Of a stretch of 64,000 bases of DNA, positions 1 to 8,149 are shown one piece after another. Every line of letters begins with the position of its first letter. The stretch's first letter is position 1. The stretch is from Pseudomonadota bacterium. Lineage in GTDB: Bacteria; Pseudomonadota; Alphaproteobacteria; Rhizobiales; MH13. The DNA lies in NCBI GenBank assembly GCA_039024915.1, contig JBCCPK010000004.1:62001-126000 (forward strand). Reading direction: 5' to 3'. The notes below the pieces were generated by a model that did no database searches, was not told the origin of the DNA, and was given only the letters and a program-made list of their open reading frames with translations. A program made the translations under genes and the position numbers.

Positions 1-543
1 GGAGCACAGAATGCCTTTGTCTTGCGCCAGGGCATCCGGCGGGAACATGTCCTGGCGGTGGTGCTGATCTGCGCGTTCTCCGACGCCATTCTGATTGCCA
101 TTGGGGTCGGCGGGTTCTCGGCAATTGTCAGGTCCGCGCCCTGGCTTGAACCTGCATTTACCTATGGCGGTGCTGCGTTCCTTGTCTGGTACGGCTTCCG
201 CAGTCTGCGTGATGCATGGAAAGGTGGATCGACGCTGGAGCCCTCGCAGGATAAGCTGACACCTCTGCGCGACGCGGTCCTGACCTGCTTGGCGCTGACC
301 TGGCTGAACCCGCATGTCTACATTGACACGGTTGTGCTTGTCGGCAGCGTGAGTGCCCAATTCCAAAGCCCATTTGCATTTGCGGCGGGTGCAACGCTTG
401 CCAGTTTCCTGTTTTTCTTTGCGCTTGGTTATGGTGCGCGGCTGCTCGCTGGGTTGTTCGCGCGTCCCCGCAGCTGGCAAGTTCTGGACGCCTTGGTGGG
501 CTTCACAATGCTGGCGATCGCCATCAAGCTGCTGATAGCTTGA
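1..543 (+). CDS. LysE/ArgO-family amino-acid exporter, 5'-truncated
   Basis: The reading frame is open from base 1 and begins inside the gene (GAQNAFVLRQG), so the start lies outside the window; 180 residues remain. GxQNxFVxxxG near the N-terminus is typical of LysE/ArgO exporters, which move basic amino acids such as arginine or lysine out across the inner membrane. At least four hydrophobic segments are visible, including VLAVVLICAFSDAILIAIGV near the start and LDALVGFTMLAIAIKLLI at the C-terminus. A WLNPHVYID stretch matches the conserved second-half WLNPHAYLD motif of the family. The family is clear; the substrate is inferred from it. Confidence 0.85.
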   Translation, partial: GAQNAFVLRQGIRREHVLAVVLICAFSDAILIAIGVGGFSAIVRSAPWLEPAFTYGGAAFLVWYGFRSLRDAWKGGSTLEPSQDKLTPLRDAVLTCLALTWLNPHVYIDTVVLVGSVSAQFQSPFAFAAGATLASFLFFFALGYGARLLAGLFARPRSWQVLDALVGFTMLAIAIKLLIA

Positions 544-708
544 CCGCTTGATCCGGACCAAGCGGACTTGAGCGTTCACAGTAAGCGCTCGTTAACGCTT
601 TGCCGTAGTGGGCATAAACACCCTTTTTAGAGGTTGGAGCTACAATCTGCGTCGCTGCAGCTTTCGAAAGCGCTTTTTCCGCAGCAAGTTGCGAAGGAAA
701 ACCACGCC

Positions 709-1014
709 ATGCCGGTCCAACTACCCAACTATTTCGTCGATAATTTGTGGTATATTTCACTGGTCGCCTCGTTCGTGACGTTCCCACTTGCCTGGGTAGC
801 AGACGCGGTTTTCAAGCATCGAGCTTTCGGCGTTATTGGCAACTACATCCTCCTGATGATTGGTTCGCTGTCGGGTATCGCGCTGTTCATGTATTACTCA
901 GGGGGTGCATCGCGCTCGATTTCCGAGCCTGAACTTGCGTTTTTCTCTGCGGCTGCAGGTGCATCAATGATCATCGTCACGGCCGGCGTCGTGAAACGGT
1001 TTTTCGGTAGCTAG
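709..1014 (+). CDS. Small membrane protein of unknown function
   Basis: I do not recognise this 101-residue protein. It has three likely membrane segments (about residues 10-32, 38-65 and 73-97) and ends in a short basic tail (VKRFFGS). I chose the ATG at 709 because GAAGGA lies about 10 bases upstream. A longer frame from a TTG at 634 would add 25 residues with no membrane character and no clear ribosome binding site. It lies alone between the exporter and the mutase gene, with about 160 bases on either side, so it may have its own promoter. Function cannot be inferred. Confidence 0.6.
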   Translation: MPVQLPNYFVDNLWYISLVASFVTFPLAWVADAVFKHRAFGVIGNYILLMIGSLSGIALFMYYSGGASRSISEPELAFFSAAAGASMIIVTAGVVKRFFGS

Positions 1015-1174
1015 CGATAACGCGCCGCTGATGCTGCATTGCGACGCTTGCTTTTTCCGCCAAATGGGCAGGTGACGACAAAGCGCTGACCGCCTATGGT
1101 GCCGTCATTGTGCAGTGCACACATGCGGGGTGCTGTGCTGCGAGCTAAGACAGCTTAACGGCGAGGCGCATGCG

Positions 1175-3190
1175 ATGAGCGAGACCCGGACCTCCGAGAC
1201 ATTCACACCGGAGCAACCCAAGCAGGATCGGCCCTGGATGTTCCGCACCTATGCGGGTCATTCAACGGCTAAAGACTCGAACGCCCTGTACAAGACCAAT
1301 CTCGCCAAGGGCCAGACCGGTCTGTCGGTCGCCTTCGATCTGCCAACCCAGACCGGCTACGATCCCGATCACGTGCTGGCGCGGGGCGAGGTTGGGAAGG
1401 TTGGCGTGCCGGTGGCCCATCTGGGTGACATGCGGACGCTCTTTGACGGTATCCCGCTCGAGACGATGAACACGTCAATGACGATCAATGCCACCGCACC
1501 CTGGCTGCTTGCCCTCTACATCGCGGTGGCTGACGAGCAGGGCGCTGATCGATCCAAGCTATCCGGCACAACGCAGAACGATATCATCAAGGAATATCTG
1601 TCGCGCGGTACGTATGTGTTTCCTCCCGAGCCGAGCTTGCGCCTCACCACCGATATGATTGGCTGGACCTACGCCAACACCCCCAAGTGGAACCCGATGA
1701 ATGTGTGTTCCTACCATTTGCAAGAGGCGGGTGCGACGCCGGTTCAAGAGCTGAGCTTCGCGCTTGCGACAGCGATTGCGGTTCTCGATACGGTCAAGGC
1801 GCGCAAGCTGATCTCGCCGGAAGACTTTCCTAAAGCTGTGGGCCGCATCTCGTTCTTCGTGAACGCCGGCATGCGTTTTGTGACCGAGATGTGCAAAATG
1901 CGGGCGTTCGTCGATCTTTGGGACGAGATCTGCCTTGAACGCTATGGCGTGGAAGACCCAAAATACCGGCGCTTCCGGTACGGCGTTCAGGTCAACTCGC
2001 TCGGCCTGACGGAGCCGCAAGCAGAAAACAACGTCTACCGGATTCTCATCCAGATGCTGGCGGTTGTGCTGTCCAAGAAAGCGCGGGCCCGTGCCGTTCA
2101 GCTGCCGGCCTGGAACGAGGCGCTAGGGCTGCCCCGCCCATGGGATCAGCAATGGTCGCTGCGTATGCAGCAGGTAATGGCCTTCGAAACGGACCTTCTC
2201 GAGTTTGGAGACCTATTCGACGGCTCGGCAGAGGTCGAGGCCAAGGTGGAGGAGCTTAAGGCGGCGGCGCGTGAGGAGCTCGCTCGTATTGACGCCATGG
2301 GCGGGGCCGTGGCGGCGATTGAAACAAGCTACATGAAGCAGCAGCTTGTCGCGGCCAACACGCAGCGCCTTGAAGGGATTGAAAAAGGCGATCAGACGGT
2401 TGTTGGTGTCAACGCCTATAAGGAATCTGAACCTTCCCCGCTTGGCACCGGCGAAGGGGCGATCATGGTCGTCCCCGACGGCGTCGAGGACGATACGATC
2501 AGCACTCTGAACGCTTGGCGGGCTCAGCGAGATGATGACGCGGTTCAAGCTGCTCTTGTCAGCCTGCGAGACGCTGCGCAGGGTAATGGGAATATCATGG
2601 ACGCGTCGGTGCAAGCCGCGAAAGCTGGTGTGACGACGGGCGAATGGGGCGAAGCTCTGCGTTCCGTATACGGCGAATACCGGGCACCGACTGGGGTTGG
2701 AAAGGCCGCGCGTATGGACGCGGAAGAGGATCTGGCTGTCGTCCGGTCCGAAGTCGATGTCGTGTCGAAACTGATGGGTCGCCGTTTAAAGATGCTGGTG
2801 GGCAAACCTGGTCTTGATGGTCATTCAAACGGGGCGGAACAGATTGCGGTGCGCGCCCGAGATTGCGGTATGGAGGTTGTGTATGAAGGGATCCGCCTCA
2901 CGCCAGCCGAAATCGTCAACGCCGCGATCGAGGAGGACGTCCACGTGATCGGGTTGTCCATTCTTTCGGGAAGCCACGTCGCCTTGCTGCGTGATGTCAT
3001 GAACCGCCTGCGCTCGGAGAATGCCGACGACATACCGGTTGTCGTAGGCGGTATCATCCCCCCTGAAGATGAGTTGGCGCTCAAACAGATGGGCGTCGCT
3101 GCGGTCTACACGCCCAAGGATTTCAAGGTTAACACGATTATGGCTGATATCGTGCGCATCGTCTCACAGACTGCTCGCGAAGCAGCTTAG
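1175..3190 (+). CDS. ecm: Ethylmalonyl-CoA mutase (B12-dependent)
   Basis: This enzyme (often annotated MeaA) converts (2R)-ethylmalonyl-CoA to (2S)-methylsuccinyl-CoA with adenosylcobalamin in the ethylmalonyl-CoA pathway, used for acetate and C1/C2 assimilation without isocitrate lyase. The 671-residue protein has the N-terminal TIM-barrel domain (FRTYAGHSTAKDSNALYKTN, GLSVAFDLPTQTGYD, MNTSMTIN, GTTQNDIIKEY). Its C-terminal cobalamin domain has GLDGHSNGAEQI (the DxHxxG motif carrying the cobalt-ligating His), GLSILSGSH and VVVGGIIP. Wording throughout matches ethylmalonyl-CoA mutase better than methylmalonyl-CoA mutase, which is longer. The ATG at 1175 follows GGCGAGGCG; an in-frame GTG at 1115 would add a Cys-rich leader with no family support. 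Its stop overlaps the convergent methyltransferase gene by 4 bp. Confidence 0.93.
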   Translation: MSETRTSETFTPEQPKQDRPWMFRTYAGHSTAKDSNALYKTNLAKGQTGLSVAFDLPTQTGYDPDHVLARGEVGKVGVPVAHLGDMRTLFDGIPLETMNTSMTINATAPWLLALYIAVADEQGADRSKLSGTTQNDIIKEYLSRGTYVFPPEPSLRLTTDMIGWTYANTPKWNPMNVCSYHLQEAGATPVQELSFALATAIAVLDTVKARKLISPEDFPKAVGRISFFVNAGMRFVTEMCKMRAFVDLWDEICLERYGVEDPKYRRFRYGVQVNSLGLTEPQAENNVYRILIQMLAVVLSKKARARAVQLPAWNEALGLPRPWDQQWSLRMQQVMAFETDLLEFGDLFDGSAEVEAKVEELKAAAREELARIDAMGGAVAAIETSYMKQQLVAANTQRLEGIEKGDQTVVGVNAYKESEPSPLGTGEGAIMVVPDGVEDDTISTLNAWRAQRDDDAVQAALVSLRDAAQGNGNIMDASVQAAKAGVTTGEWGEALRSVYGEYRAPTGVGKAARMDAEEDLAVVRSEVDVVSKLMGRRLKMLVGKPGLDGHSNGAEQIAVRARDCGMEVVYEGIRLTPAEIVNAAIEEDVHVIGLSILSGSHVALLRDVMNRLRSENADDIPVVVGGIIPPEDELALKQMGVAAVYTPKDFKVNTIMADIVRIVSQTAREAA

Positions 3191-3843
3191 GCAGCCAGCA
3201 GCGTTTTTCGCACCACGATAACCCTGCAGGTTTGGCCGATGCGTCCGAAATGGATCGCATGCTCATGGCTGACGATTTCGATCGTTCCGTTCTGTACCAG
3301 CCGGTCAAAGGCAAGCTCGAAGTCCAGTTGATCCCATGCAGCGTCGTAAATGTTGAGCCCAAACAGGCCGCCAGGTCGCAAGCAGGCAAGTACCGGTTCG
3401 AGTGCTTCGGGACCCACGTGTCCAAGCGTGTACAGTCCTGACGACACAGCTGCGTCGTAGCTATCGGACGGGAAGGGTAGTTCCGCCGTGGCATCGGCCG
3501 TCTTGGTGGTTCGGTAAAGACCGGTTTTCGCGGCAAGACGAAGCATGTCTTCAGACAGGTCAAAGCCATCAAGAACGACCATTGGCATGCGCTTGCGCAT
3601 CGCTCTGGCCGTCAGGCCCGTCCCGCATCCAGCGTCTAGCAAGGTGGCATCCGCATGAAGATGCGGCGCGATCGCTGCCGCCACAAGATCGGGTGCCCGA
3701 TATCCCAAGGCGGTCACCAGCGTGTTGTAGCTGAACGGCAGCCGGTTGTAGAGCAACGAGAAACCGCGAACCACAAGGTCGAACGGTTTTGCTCTCGATT
3801 GCGAAGCAGGCTTATCAGAGGTGTCGACTGACGAAGGTTGCAT
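3187..3843 (-). CDS. Class I SAM-dependent methyltransferase
   Basis: This 218-residue protein has the Rossmann-fold methyltransferase motif I, LLDAGCGTGLTARAM (about residues 69-83). Motif II follows at GFDLSEDMLRLA. The later motif PGGLFGLNIYD resembles the post-motif III strand of methyltransferases (type 11/25 Pfam group). The substrate is unknown; the LYTLGHVGPEALEPVLACLRPGG stretch is common in generic small-molecule methyltransferases. The ATG at 3843 follows AAAGGGGG on the minus strand, a good ribosome binding site. The gene converges on ecm and the two stop codons overlap within 4 bp. Confidence 0.8.
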   Translation of the reverse strand: MQPSSVDTSDKPASQSRAKPFDLVVRGFSLLYNRLPFSYNTLVTALGYRAPDLVAAAIAPHLHADATLLDAGCGTGLTARAMRKRMPMVVLDGFDLSEDMLRLAAKTGLYRTTKTADATAELPFPSDSYDAAVSSGLYTLGHVGPEALEPVLACLRPGGLFGLNIYDAAWDQLDFELAFDRLVQNGTIEIVSHEHAIHFGRIGQTCRVIVVRKTLLAA

Positions 3844-3932
3844 ACGCCCCCTTTAGCCCAATTCTGCTCTGCGTCAAAAGTTGTAAGTCCTCCGCCTTAT
3901 CCACATGGGTGGCTCGTTTGCTCTGTGATGCC

Positions 3933-4307
3933 TCACTCCATGGAATAAAAGAACTCCTCGCGTACGATCTTCCCGCCATCGACGGTGTAGATGGCAATCT
4001 CATCCATCGGGAAGTCTTCCCCAGTTTCCTTGACCTTCGCCATGCCTTTGAACACGAGTGCGAACTTGTTGGGCTGGTGCGGATAAGGTCCCAAAACCTC
4101 ACTTTCGATCATCTCCATCGCATTATCCCACCAGGCGTGCTTTCCGCGAATGCCTTCCAGCCCTTCAGTCACCTGACTGTCGGTCCCCGGCATCGGCATG
4201 GCTTCGACCGACACAGCATTGTCGGCAAAAAGCGTTTTTAGCCCTTCGCTTTCCGTTCCTGCTCGACAATGGGCTGCTAGAGCGTTCGCGATCTCCATCA
4301 CGGTCAT
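3933..4307 (-). CDS. SnoaL-like (NTF2-fold) protein
   Basis: This 124-residue single-domain protein has the size and pattern of SnoaL-like cone-fold proteins: an N-terminal helix, LKTLFADNAVSVEAMP, GLEGIRGKHAWWD, then the strand-rich half MDEIAIYTVDGGKIVREEFFY. Members include ketosteroid-isomerase-like enzymes and many ligand-binding proteins without known reaction. The terminal phrase IxxxxxxDGKIVREEFFY is typical of the family. The start ATG at 4307 follows AAGGGGAAA on the minus strand. The 88 bases upstream of the methyltransferase gene on the same strand allow co-transcription, but no functional link is visible. Confidence 0.75.
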   Translation of the reverse strand: MTVMEIANALAAHCRAGTESEGLKTLFADNAVSVEAMPMPGTDSQVTEGLEGIRGKHAWWDNAMEMIESEVLGPYPHQPNKFALVFKGMAKVKETGEDFPMDEIAIYTVDGGKIVREEFFYSME

Positions 4308-4464
4308 GATTTTCCCCTTCGATTGTCACTGTGCCACGCGCACATGCGTCGCTTGCAACAGGAGTTTGCATCGCGTTTACGATCCTGTCACCGCTCTGTT
4401 TCGAGACTTTGGGCATGCCTGCTGACATCTTGTGTCAGGAGGCAGCCGATGCAACACCGCGCAT

Positions 4465-5418
4465 ATGTCACTGCTTGCTATCGTCCTGCCTGTTTTCGGC
4501 CTGATCGCTATCGGGTATGCCGCGGCAAGACTGAGCCTATTGGATGACGAAGTCGGCGACGGTCTCTCGGCGTTCGTTTTCACGGTTGCCGTGCCCACTC
4601 TTTTATTCAAGACGATGGCGACCGCCGATATACCGGAAGCCAGTCCGTGGGCCTTCTGGCTGGTCTATTTTATCGCTGTGATCATGGTGTGGACCCTGGC
4701 CCACCTTGTGGTGACCCGCGTCTTCGGTCGTGACAGGCCGACTGGCACCGTCAGCGGCTTCTCCGCTGCACAGGCCAATACTGTTTTAATCGGTATTCCC
4801 CTCATTTTGACCAGCTATGGGGATCCAGGGCGCGTACCGATCTTCTTGCTGATCGCCGTCCATCTGCCGATCATGATGACGGCCGCAACGTTGGCGATTG
4901 AGATTGGTGGCGGGGCGCGATCGGACTGGCGCTCACTTGTTCGGACTTTGGTGCGTTCGATAGCAACACATCCGATCATTTTGTCCATCGTTGCTGGCGT
5001 CGCGTGGCGCTACACTGGCTGGACCATTCCTGCGATCCCGTTCCAAATACTTGAACTTCTTGGAGCAACGGCCGTTCCCTGCGCCCTGTTTTCCGCTGGC
5101 ATGGCTTTGAAGCGTTACGGTCTGGCCGGCGATGTCCGGGTTACGGCGGTAATCAGCTTCTTCAAGCTGATTGTTCAGCCAGCCTTGGTCTTCGCTCTGG
5201 GATCCGTGTTCACATCGCTCCCACCGGTTTGGCTTGGGGCCGCGGTCCTGTTTGCAGCCTGCCCGTCCGGCATCAACGCGTACCTGCTTGCAAATCGCTA
5301 CGGCACCGGTGTGCGAATAGCGTCCTCGTCCATTGCACTGTCGACGGCCCTGGCAATTGTGTCGGTCACATTTTGGTTATGGGTGCTGGAGTTGAGCGGA
5401 ACCGGCTTGCTGGCTTAA
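4465..5418 (+). CDS. AEC-family (auxin efflux carrier-like) transporter
   Basis: This 317-residue inner-membrane protein has about ten hydrophobic segments in the AEC layout: five helices, a short hydrophilic middle (IGGGARSDWRSLV), then five more. Family-typical phrases include PVFGLIAIGYAAARLSLLDD at the N-terminus and PCALFSAGMALKRYG and ACPSGINAYLLANRY in the second half. AEC proteins export small organic acids such as malate or malonate; the substrate here is not predictable. I prefer the ATG at 4465 as the first residue of the first membrane helix. A GTG at 4432 lies within the AGGAGG region and is less likely. Confidence 0.85.
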   Translation: MSLLAIVLPVFGLIAIGYAAARLSLLDDEVGDGLSAFVFTVAVPTLLFKTMATADIPEASPWAFWLVYFIAVIMVWTLAHLVVTRVFGRDRPTGTVSGFSAAQANTVLIGIPLILTSYGDPGRVPIFLLIAVHLPIMMTAATLAIEIGGGARSDWRSLVRTLVRSIATHPIILSIVAGVAWRYTGWTIPAIPFQILELLGATAVPCALFSAGMALKRYGLAGDVRVTAVISFFKLIVQPALVFALGSVFTSLPPVWLGAAVLFAACPSGINAYLLANRYGTGVRIASSSIALSTALAIVSVTFWLWVLELSGTGLLA

Positions 5419-5457
5419 CCGCATGCGCTACTTTACGCAGGGAAAGGGAGGAAAATC

Positions 5458-5895
5458 ATGAACATAATCTCACGCACTGCAATCGTTATCGGCGCACTTG
5501 CGGCGTTTGCATTCGCCGGTACGGCCCACGCTGAGCTGACCGAAGCACCGGAAGACGCCTCGGTTTACCTCATTGCACCTGAGGATGGAGCGACGGTGAC
5601 CAACCCGGTGACGTTTCTATTCGGGGTTGATGGTATGGGCGTCGCACCGGCCGGTGTGCAGCACCCGAACACAGGCCACCATCATTTGCTGATCAATAAG
5701 CCGCTTGCTGAAGTGAATTTGGAAGATGCCATACCCGCTGATGACCAGCATCGGCATTTTGGCGGTGGCCAGACCCAGGTCACACTGGAATTGCCGGCTG
5801 GGACGCACACCTTCCAACTGCTGTTTGGCGATCACGATCACATCCCGCATTCGCCGCCTAAATTCTCCGAGGTGATCACCGTTACGGTTGAGTAG
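5458..5895 (+). CDS. Secreted DUF4399 protein
   Basis: This 145-residue protein has a signal peptide (NIISRTAIVIGALAAFAFAGTAHA, cleavage after AHA near residue 25). A DUF4399 domain follows: VYLIAPEDGATVTNPVTFLF, GMGVAPAG, NTGHHHLLIN, HRHFGGGQT and LLFGDHDHIPH. The several conserved His/Asp clusters suggest metal binding, but the family has no assigned role. The ATG is well placed behind GGGAGGAAAATC. It follows the AEC carrier by 39 bases on the same strand and may share its transcript. Its last 14 bp overlap the 3' end of the convergent gluQ gene. Confidence 0.85.
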   Translation: MNIISRTAIVIGALAAFAFAGTAHAELTEAPEDASVYLIAPEDGATVTNPVTFLFGVDGMGVAPAGVQHPNTGHHHLLINKPLAEVNLEDAIPADDQHRHFGGGQTQVTLELPAGTHTFQLLFGDHDHIPHSPPKFSEVITVTVE

Positions 5896-6805
5896 ACAGT
5901 AGCCGCGCGCGCAGCGAAGCGGGGTCCACGCCCTGTTTTCGCAGCGTGCGCAAGCTCTTGGCACCTTCGGATTTCGATAGCTTTCGGTCGTCAGTCCCCT
6001 TGATCAGCCGGTGGTGGTGATAGACCGGTGCCCGGAGGCCAAGGAGCATTTGCAGCAATCGATGAATGGCGGTGGCGGGTGCCATGTCTTCGCCGCGCAC
6101 CACGTGCGTGATCTGTTGTGCGGCGTCGTCGACGACCACCGCGAGATGGTAAGTCGCCGGCCTGTCGCGGCCCCTTAATAACACGTCGCCCCAAGCGCCT
6201 GGATCAAGGGGTTGTTGGGTGATCGGTCCCTGGGGCTCAGCAAGCGACTGGGCTAGGAGTGTCTGATCATACAGATGCCTGAGTGCGGCCTGCATATCGA
6301 GCCGCAGCGGAACATCGGTGCGCGGGTCGGCATGCGCCGGGAATTTGTTTGGTTTGTTCTGGCGATCGCGCTCGCCGAACGGGTAGTGCGGCGCTCCGTC
6401 TGGATCGTGGGGCCAATCAATACCTTCTGCTTGCAATCGTTGAACCGCTTTCCCGATCTCGGATCGTGAAGCCGGCGCCGGATAGATCAGACCTGCATCC
6501 CACAGGTGGCGGAGCGCAGCCTCATACTCGGTTAGGTGATCTGATTGCTTGCGTACGTGACCCTCAAAGCTCACGCCCAGCCAGAGCAAATCGCTTAGGA
6601 TTGCCTCGACATAGTGCTGACGTGCCCGCCCCAGATCGGTATCTTCTATACGCAGCAGCAACGTGCCATGGAGGCCGCGAGCCCATCGCTCATTCTCAAG
6701 CGCGCTATACGCATGGCCCAAATGCAGATAGCCGTTCGGGGAAGGCGCAAAGCGCAGGCGCGCTGAAAGATAGTCGAATGCTGGGGCGGTCATGCTGCGG
6801 TGCAT
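5882..6805 (-). CDS. gluQ: Glutamyl-Q tRNA(Asp) synthetase without the zinc cysteines
   Basis: GluQ-RS activates glutamate and attaches it to queuosine at the wobble base of tRNA(Asp); it resembles the catalytic half of GluRS. Visible are RFAPSPNGYLHLGHAYSAL (HIGH-type motif), LLLRIEDTD, THVVRGEDM and KLSKSEGA (KMSKS-type loop). The roughly 300-residue length lacks an anticodon-binding domain, as expected. Most members carry a CxC...C zinc site after the YP motif. Here that region reads YPAPASRSEI and later HYPFGERD, with no cysteine. Two starts are possible: ATG 6805 (chosen, longest) or ATG 6793 (MTAPAF, more typical). Either overlaps the start of the divergent glycosylase gene. Confidence 0.9.
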   Translation of the reverse strand: MHRSMTAPAFDYLSARLRFAPSPNGYLHLGHAYSALENERWARGLHGTLLLRIEDTDLGRARQHYVEAILSDLLWLGVSFEGHVRKQSDHLTEYEAALRHLWDAGLIYPAPASRSEIGKAVQRLQAEGIDWPHDPDGAPHYPFGERDRQNKPNKFPAHADPRTDVPLRLDMQAALRHLYDQTLLAQSLAEPQGPITQQPLDPGAWGDVLLRGRDRPATYHLAVVVDDAAQQITHVVRGEDMAPATAIHRLLQMLLGLRAPVYHHHRLIKGTDDRKLSKSEGAKSLRTLRKQGVDPASLRARLLSTQP

Positions 6806-7436
6806 AGAATGCGAGGCTGATGTGGTCGAGGGGCTCGCCCATTTGCGGTCGGTCGACCCTATGCTGCGTTCCGCGCTGGATGCCGTCGACAGCGTCCCGC
6901 TGCGTCGCTCGACGCCCGATTTTGCTGGCCTGGCCCGTATCGTGATCGCTCAACAGGTCTCCGTCGCCAGCGCGCGGGCGATAACAGCTCGAACAGTTGA
7001 CACCTTAGGCGCACTCGATGCCGTTCAGTTTCGGTCTGCAACTGACGAAACCTTGAAAGCCTGCGGCCTGTCGCGCCCGAAGCAACGCACCCTCCGCGCT
7101 CTCGCGGCAGCCCTTCCGGATAACGGCGCGTTCGAAGCTCTGAATGCGCTCCCACATGATGCACAAGAGCAGCGGCTTGTTGCCATCACCGGAATCGGCC
7201 CATGGACGGCCCAGATATACCGTCTTTTTTGCATTGGCGACCGAGATGTTTTGCCGGCCGGCGACCTGGCGCTGCAGAAGGCGGCCGCATGGGCGCTGCG
7301 AGAGCCTGATAAGCTTTCCGCAGAGACCCTGGCAGAGCGAGCGGAGATCTGGGCTCCCTGGAGGGGTGTCGCCGCAAGGCTTTTGTGGTCTTACCATGCG
7401 GTGGTGATGGATGGGCGAGGCGGGATCGCGCTGTAG
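6792..7436 (+). CDS. DNA-3-methyladenine glycosylase II (AlkA-like, HhH-GPD)
   Basis: This base-excision repair enzyme removes alkylated bases such as 3-methyladenine. The 214-residue protein lacks the N-terminal domain of E. coli AlkA and consists of the HhH-GPD core. Visible are GLARIVIAQQVSVASA, the helix-hairpin-helix LVAITGIGPWTAQIY (about residues 130-144) and the catalytic Asp in LPAGDLALQ about 15 residues later. AWxPWRGVAARLLW near the C-terminus is also typical. The ATG at 6792 is the first codon that keeps the conserved N-terminus (EADVVEGLAHLRSVDP), so the overlap with the divergent gluQ start is probably real. Confidence 0.9.
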   Translation: MLRCIECEADVVEGLAHLRSVDPMLRSALDAVDSVPLRRSTPDFAGLARIVIAQQVSVASARAITARTVDTLGALDAVQFRSATDETLKACGLSRPKQRTLRALAAALPDNGAFEALNALPHDAQEQRLVAITGIGPWTAQIYRLFCIGDRDVLPAGDLALQKAAAWALREPDKLSAETLAERAEIWAPWRGVAARLLWSYHAVVMDGRGGIAL

Positions 7437-7479
7437 CGACATTGTTGTGCAGCGATCCCATTCAAAAGCGTCTTCACAC

Positions 7480-7517
7480 AGACGTCATAGTGTCTATAGA
7501 TAGAGATGACGACGTCT
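7480..7517. promoter_or_regulatory. Imperfect inverted repeat across the HNH gene start
   Basis: AGACGTCAT (7480-7488) is mirrored by ATGACGACGTCT (7506-7517) with a 3-base insertion. The centre holds the perfect 8-bp palindrome TCTATAGA (7492-7499). The repeat covers the start codon at 7506. It could be an operator or an mRNA hairpin that masks the start. No regulator is evident nearby. Confidence 0.35.
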
Positions 7518-8141
7518 CCATCGCGAGAATCGGATCGGGAGCTTAGCTTGACCGTTGCCGTTTCCCCCGAGAGCTTCGGGGCTGCTGCCAAGACAATGAA
7601 CCCAGACGCCTGCCCGGCGTTGGTGTTGAACGCCGATTTTCGCCCGTTATCCTATTACCCGCTGTCTTTATGGCCTTGGCAGGATGCGGTGAAGGCGGTG
7701 TTTCTCGACCGGGTCAATATTTTGTCCGAGTACGATACGGCCGTGCGCAGCCCGACCACTGAGTTACGGCTACCGAGTGTGGTAGCCCTGAAGACCTACG
7801 TTAGACCCCAGCGCAACCCAGCATTCACACGGTTCAACGTGTTTTTGCGTGACAAGTTTGAGTGCCAATATTGCGGCGCGACTGACGATCTGACCTTTGA
7901 TCATGTTATTCCGCGCTCGCGCGGTGGTCAGACGACTTGGAACAACATCGTCACGGCCTGTTCGCCTTGTAATCTGCGCAAGGGAGGCAAGTTGCCCAAA
8001 GCAGCCGATATGCATCCGCGGCAGAGCCCCTACCAGCCGACGGTCCATGACCTGCAAGCGAACGGTCGGCAGTTCCCGCCCAACTATCTGCACGAAAGCT
8101 GGTTGGACTTTCTGTATTGGGACACCGAACTCGACCCCTAA
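7506..8141 (+). CDS. HNH endonuclease-family protein
   Basis: This 211-residue protein carries an HNH nuclease motif of the zinc-ribbon type: FLRDKFECQYCGATDDLTFDHVIPRS, then WNNIVTACSPCNLRKGGK. It contains two CxxC pairs, the DH of the first H, the N of the middle and a CxxCNxxK end. The N-terminal half (PALVLNADFRPLSYYPLSLW) is shared by a family widespread in alphaproteobacterial chromosomes, usually as a lone gene. The true role is unknown; it need not be a restriction or homing enzyme. The ATG at 7506 lies inside an inverted repeat; an internal ATG at 7596 is an alternative start just before the conserved part. Confidence 0.8.
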   Translation: MTTSPSRESDRELSLTVAVSPESFGAAAKTMNPDACPALVLNADFRPLSYYPLSLWPWQDAVKAVFLDRVNILSEYDTAVRSPTTELRLPSVVALKTYVRPQRNPAFTRFNVFLRDKFECQYCGATDDLTFDHVIPRSRGGQTTWNNIVTACSPCNLRKGGKLPKAADMHPRQSPYQPTVHDLQANGRQFPPNYLHESWLDFLYWDTELDP

Positions 8142-8149
8142 AGCTTGGT

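Noticed and set aside
1115-1174. GTG-initiated N-terminal extension of ethylmalonyl-CoA mutase
   Set aside because: It adds Cys-rich residues not seen in the family; the ATG at 1175 has a better ribosome site.
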